NCBI GenBank assembly: GCA_036898135.1
Contig: CM072513.1
Location: 90,191,225-90,255,224 of the forward strand
Length of the DNA stretch: 64,000 nucleotides
Direction of reading: 5' to 3'
DNA from: Oncomelania hupensis
Lineage: Eukaryota; Mollusca; Gastropoda; Littorinimorpha; Pomatiopsidae
Below are positions 60,595-64,000 of the stretch, one piece after another. How positions within the stretch are numbered: the first letter of the stretch is position 1; each line of letters opens with the position of its first letter. The notes beneath the pieces were generated by a model. That model made no database searches and had not been told where the DNA came from. It was given only the letters and a program-made list of their open reading frames with translations. Made by a program: the position numbers and the translations under genes.

Positions 60595-61929
60595 GTATCG
60601 GGTGTGGCCACCGTTAGCATCAATGCAGTCTTGGCATCGTTGTCTCATGGACCGTATCAGGTTATGGAGGATGTTTCCTGGGATGGCCAACCACTCTTGC
60701 TGGAGAACTTGGGCCAGAACTTCAAGGTTAGCTCCTGGAGGGAGGTTTGCCCGTGTGTGTCGACCCAAGACATCCCACAGATGTTCTATGGGGTTCAAAT
60801 CGGGTGATCGAGCCGGCCAATCCATCCTTATGACGTGCTGTTGCTGCAGGAAGTCATTGACGATACGCGCTCGGTGGGATCTGGCATTATCGTCCTGTAG
60901 TATGGCACCTTCCCCAATGGCCCGCAGAGCTGGGAGAACCCTAGGTTGTAGGACGTCATCCCTGTAGCCAATACCGTTTAAGTTGCCATGAATTTGGAGC
61001 AGGGGTGTTCTGAAGTTTAATGCGAAGCCACCCCACATCATGACAGATCCACCACCAAAGCGGTCATGCTCGCGCACCGTCGCATCAGCAAAACCGCTGC
61101 CTAAAACATTTCGCGGACGCCTGGGAAAAAATACACATTCACTCTTTGACGCATCGTTTGAAAGAAGAAGAAGAGAACTGCCCAGCTGCAGCTTTAATCA
61201 GTCTGCAGTGAGCACGCTAGTAACAATGTGTGTGTGTATTTGTATAAACAAACTGCGAGAACTGCGCTCTACAAATTTGTGAGCTGATTTAACACCATTT
61301 ACAATTAGTAATCTAAATGTCCTTTGTAACTGGCGTTTTGATCGCAGCGTACGCATGCGCCTCTATACACTTAAGGGTGTAAGCGCTGGGTAATCTGGGG
61401 GTGCAGCTCTGGCAAAACGCGTGGACGCCTCCAAACATTCACTCGACGGTCGTTGAAAGACAAGGAGAACCGAGACTCGTCTGTAAAAAGCACCCTTGAC
61501 CAATGTTGCCTAGTCCACACCAAATGACGCCGAGCCCAGGCCAAACGCGCTGCACGGTGAGCTGGGGTGAGCAAAGGCCGTACTGCTGGTCGTCTTGATA
61601 GCAGGTTTGCCTCGTGTAGACGGTTGCGAATTGTCTGGTCGCTGAGGAATATTGCTGGCTGCGTGAAGCTGTCTTCTGATGGTGTTTGCTGTAGCGGACC
61701 TCATCCTCAGAGCTGACAGGGTGATAAAATGGTCTTGTCTTGCAGTGGTAACGCCGTCCACCTTCTTGGTTCTTGGACGCTTCCAGTGTTGTTAAAGCGC
61801 TCCCGCAGCCTTTGGACAACGGAGTGGGACACTCCCAGGCCTGCCAAGTTCTCTCACCCCACCCCTTCCTGAAGCCATGCAATAGCTCTGCCTCTATCCG
61901 CATCAGTCAATCGTCGCCTTGGGGGCATG
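60595..61929 (-). pseudogene. Tc1 transposase, DD34E, broken
   Basis: Start MPPRRRLTDADRGRAIAWLQ at 61929. The N-terminal helix-turn-helix part has stops and frame changes at 61750-61860. The catalytic part reads FTDESRFSL (first Asp), then after an insertion EHDRFGGGSVMMWGGFAL, LQDDNARSHRARI (second Asp) and PDLNPIEHLWD (Glu). 34 residues separate the second Asp from the Glu. The C-terminal half (60592-61077) is one clean frame. Confidence 0.93.
61123..61422. mobile_element. 300-bp insertion in the Tc1 transposase
   Basis: GGACGCCT is present at 61115-61122 and 61423-61430. Removing one copy plus the 300 bp between them restores a continuous NVWRR...RPRNVLG reading. An 8-bp duplication fits hAT- or P-type insertion, but no clear inverted ends are visible. 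Confidence 0.7.
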
Positions 61930-62284
61930 GTTAGAAAAGCAGCAAAAGCGCTGCCATTTATACCCAGAAAAAAGCGCCGATTGTTGAACTGAACTCAAAA
62001 AATGCAAGCTTTCGCGTGCAAATCACTTTTTAATGTTGAAAATTTTGCTTTATTAGCAAGACAACAGTAAATTAGGGTCATTTTTTGTAAAAATTGGGTT
62101 TGTTTTTCAACTCAGTGCAGAAAGTTCAAAACTCACACATGTGATTACTTGTCAGAATAAGATTGTCTTGAATGTTACTGTACAGGATAAGTTTTGAAAT
62201 AAGCAATATAAGCGATATTATTGATAGCAGCAAACAATAATTACACTAAATGAAATATGAGAGTGGCCCTTCAATTATTTTGAG

Positions 62285-62355
62285 TAGTATAGATTGATGC
62301 GCCCGAGGCAAAACTTGGGCGCCAAAGCAGTTCTTGAACAGGAACAGCGTAATAT
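62285..62355. repeat. Family B end
   Basis: GATGCGCCCGAGGCAAAACT and GGGCGCCAAAGCAGTTCTTG resemble the 3' end of reverse-oriented family B copies. Confidence 0.5.
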
Positions 62356-62774
62356 AGGCCTATAAACAATAAATCTATAATGTGCTAAATTCGACTGATA
62401 ATACAACCCACACTATTTTGTCTATCGGAACTGTGCTGGCATCCAGCATCAAGATAAAGAGCCAAAGCTTGCAAACGAAAGGGCGCGCTTGTGGCGTATC
62501 ACAGAGGTAGAAGCGAACTGTGCTGTTGTTGTAGCTGCTGCAAGTAGTCACAGCCAGCTTCGCTCATACTTCGCTCCACCCCATTGCAAAGAAATGCCTC
62601 TTTGCCCGCTAGTGCCAAGAAACATCTCTCGGCTCTCTAGTGTAGAACGTCGGCTCTGACTCAACCAGTCTCTCACAGGAAAAGTAGGACATTGGAGAAA
62701 AGTTGTGCATGTGTGAAGAAATGTGTTTCTGTTGTGATACCAATCGTTTGGTGTAGGTTAGAAACTAAGGAAAC

Positions 62775-62779
<5 letters not shown>

Positions 62780-62848
<69 letters not shown>
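62780..62848. repeat. (GA)n microsatellite
   Basis: About 34 GA units. 62356-62779 and 62850-63575 contain no recognised gene. Confidence 0.95.
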
Positions 62849-62851
<3 letters not shown>

Positions 62852-63579
62852 GGTCAAGTTGATTCTGCGATGACACGAGTGAGAGCGACAAGGAAACAGA
62901 TGATAACGTCAGTAGAGTTTGGCATAGATGTGACTCAGCCAGAGAGAGGAGGAGGAGAAGAAGATACAAACTATAGATTTATTTCGGTGAAAAGATTCTT
63001 ATTGGTTTTAGGCTGTGAGTGAAAGAGCGTATTAACTAGAATTAAAGTCTATACTGAAGAAGTGAATCGAAAATATTCAATGATTATAGGTCGAGTCTAC
63101 AAGTTTGGAATGCAAATAATATACTGAAACTGCATTAAGTGATAGCATGTGGGCATGGTTTTATTTGAAACTCCAAAAAAAAAAGAGAAACAAAACTTTG
63201 CGGACATCCCATCCATGGCGCTCGCTACTTCAGAGTTCAACTTTGACAGGATTGTCTCGCGTCCCAATTACACTCATTGTTCAAGTGTTTAGAGTTGTAA
63301 TTTAGTCCATTTGCAGCGAAAGCTTCCATAGGGAAGAAGAAAATAATGCAACACCCTGTAAACTTGTAATAAATGCAGACTTTAGTCTTTAAAAATTGTG
63401 TTAGAATAATATTTATTAACCCATGTACAGATCTAGTATCTTCCGTAATTACCATACAAAACCTGTACATGAAACAAAAACATGGCGGCTTCTTTGGATA
63501 TGTTTTTATTTATTTATTTATTTTAAAGTTAGCTGATAAAAAGCTGCGGCAATACCCATCTTTCCTTTTTTTGAACAGG

Positions 63580-64000
63580 TGGTTGAAAAGTACCTCCATA
63601 TTGAAAATCGCTTGTAACTTTTGTAAACACTATTGCATTTCCATGAAACAAACTATTTTGTAATCCTTATAGTAGGAGAATTTAAGTGCTGGTTTTTGAT
63701 TAGATCTTACAGTGACCAGAGCTGCTCATTATGGTACGTCGCCTAACACTACGTGAGCGGGTTCAGCTGACATAATAATCATCAGAAGACGTAAGATCAA
63801 ACTGTAGGCGACGGACTAATGAATATGGTCACTGCTGATCACAATATTTGCTGCTCTGGTCATTGTGAGATTAAATCAGAGTCAGTAGTAAAATTTAACT
63901 ATAGTAAGGATCCCAATACGTTTCGTTTCATTCAAATACAGTTCTATTTAAAAAAACGTTAAAAGCCATTTTCAATAGGGAGCTACTTTTCAACCTCCCT
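63580..64000. mobile_element. Family E element, running to the window end
   Basis: Left end GGTGGTTGAAAAGTACCTCC then CTTGTAACTTTTGTAAACA. Right end AAAGCCATTTTCAATAGGGA and CTACTTTTCAACCTCCCT at the last base. The ends are inverted repeats of each other; the last few bases may lie outside. The 330-bp centre has no coding capacity. Confidence 0.8.

Larger units (their letters stand above)
60366..62291 (-). mobile_element. Tc1-like DNA transposon
   Basis: Terminal inverted repeats: left ATACTACTCACAATAATACA then AGGGCCACTT (from about 60367), and right complement ATACTACTCAAAATAATTGA then AGGGCCACTC (to about 62290). Both are bordered by TA. About 1.92 kb, including a 300-bp insertion. Confidence 0.88.

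Noticed and set aside
61040..61282. Plus-strand open frame across the Tc1 element
   Set aside because: Antisense to the transposase and the 300-bp insert; no independent support.

Overview
This is animal nuclear DNA, most likely from a lophotrochozoan and probably a gastropod mollusc. The evidence is spliced metazoan genes with GT-AG introns, very dense di-, tri- and tetranucleotide arrays, tRNA-derived SINEs with (ATT)n tails, several LINE families common in molluscan genomes, and Tc1-, mariner- and P-type DNA transposons. No bacterial, organellar or viral gene was seen, and no rRNA gene or functional tRNA gene was recognised.

Three host genes are well supported. (1) The 5' two thirds of the window's first 14 kb carries, on the minus strand, the first 12 coding exons of a xanthine dehydrogenase/oxidase gene (912-13829). 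They give 428 codons covering both 2Fe-2S domains and most of the first half of the FAD domain; the rest lies left of base 1. (2) A complete two-exon ChaC2-type gamma-glutamylcyclotransferase (194 aa) is on the plus strand at 48104-49812. (3) A complete five-exon NAA80-type actin N-terminal acetyltransferase (285 aa) is on the minus strand at 55741-58557. All reading frames and splice phases of these three genes were worked through by hand and agree.

Most of the remainder is mobile DNA. 14-20 kb and 32-47 kb are mosaics of 3'-truncated LINEs, SINEs and simple repeats. Between 20.6 and 32.1 kb lies a nested stack. A LINE copy was split once by a 699-bp retroelement with a 14-bp target duplication, and again by a 10.2-kb P-superfamily transposon with an 8-bp duplication. 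That transposon's left end was in turn invaded by a 378-bp mariner-type MITE with a TA duplication. The P-type transposon carries a THAP-domain transposase gene reading rightwards and a second spliced gene of unknown function reading leftwards from the other end. This two-gene, converging arrangement is the most interesting system in the window.

Other structures include a 1.15-kb AACGTT minisatellite in XDH intron 3 and a fold-back element at 36.7-37.8 kb whose flanking tetranucleotide arrays are also reverse complements. There is also a LINE open reading frame with the two halves of its reverse transcriptase in swapped order, a cluster of tandem nuclear-receptor half-sites at 53.7-54.3 kb, and a broken Tc1 DD34E element at 60.4-62.3 kb carrying its own 300-bp insertion.

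The three host genes have unrelated jobs (purine catabolism, glutathione turnover, actin modification), and nothing here suggests they are co-regulated. Exon coordinates come from reading the sequence and would need transcript data for confirmation. Ends of dispersed repeats are approximate to about 10-20 bases.
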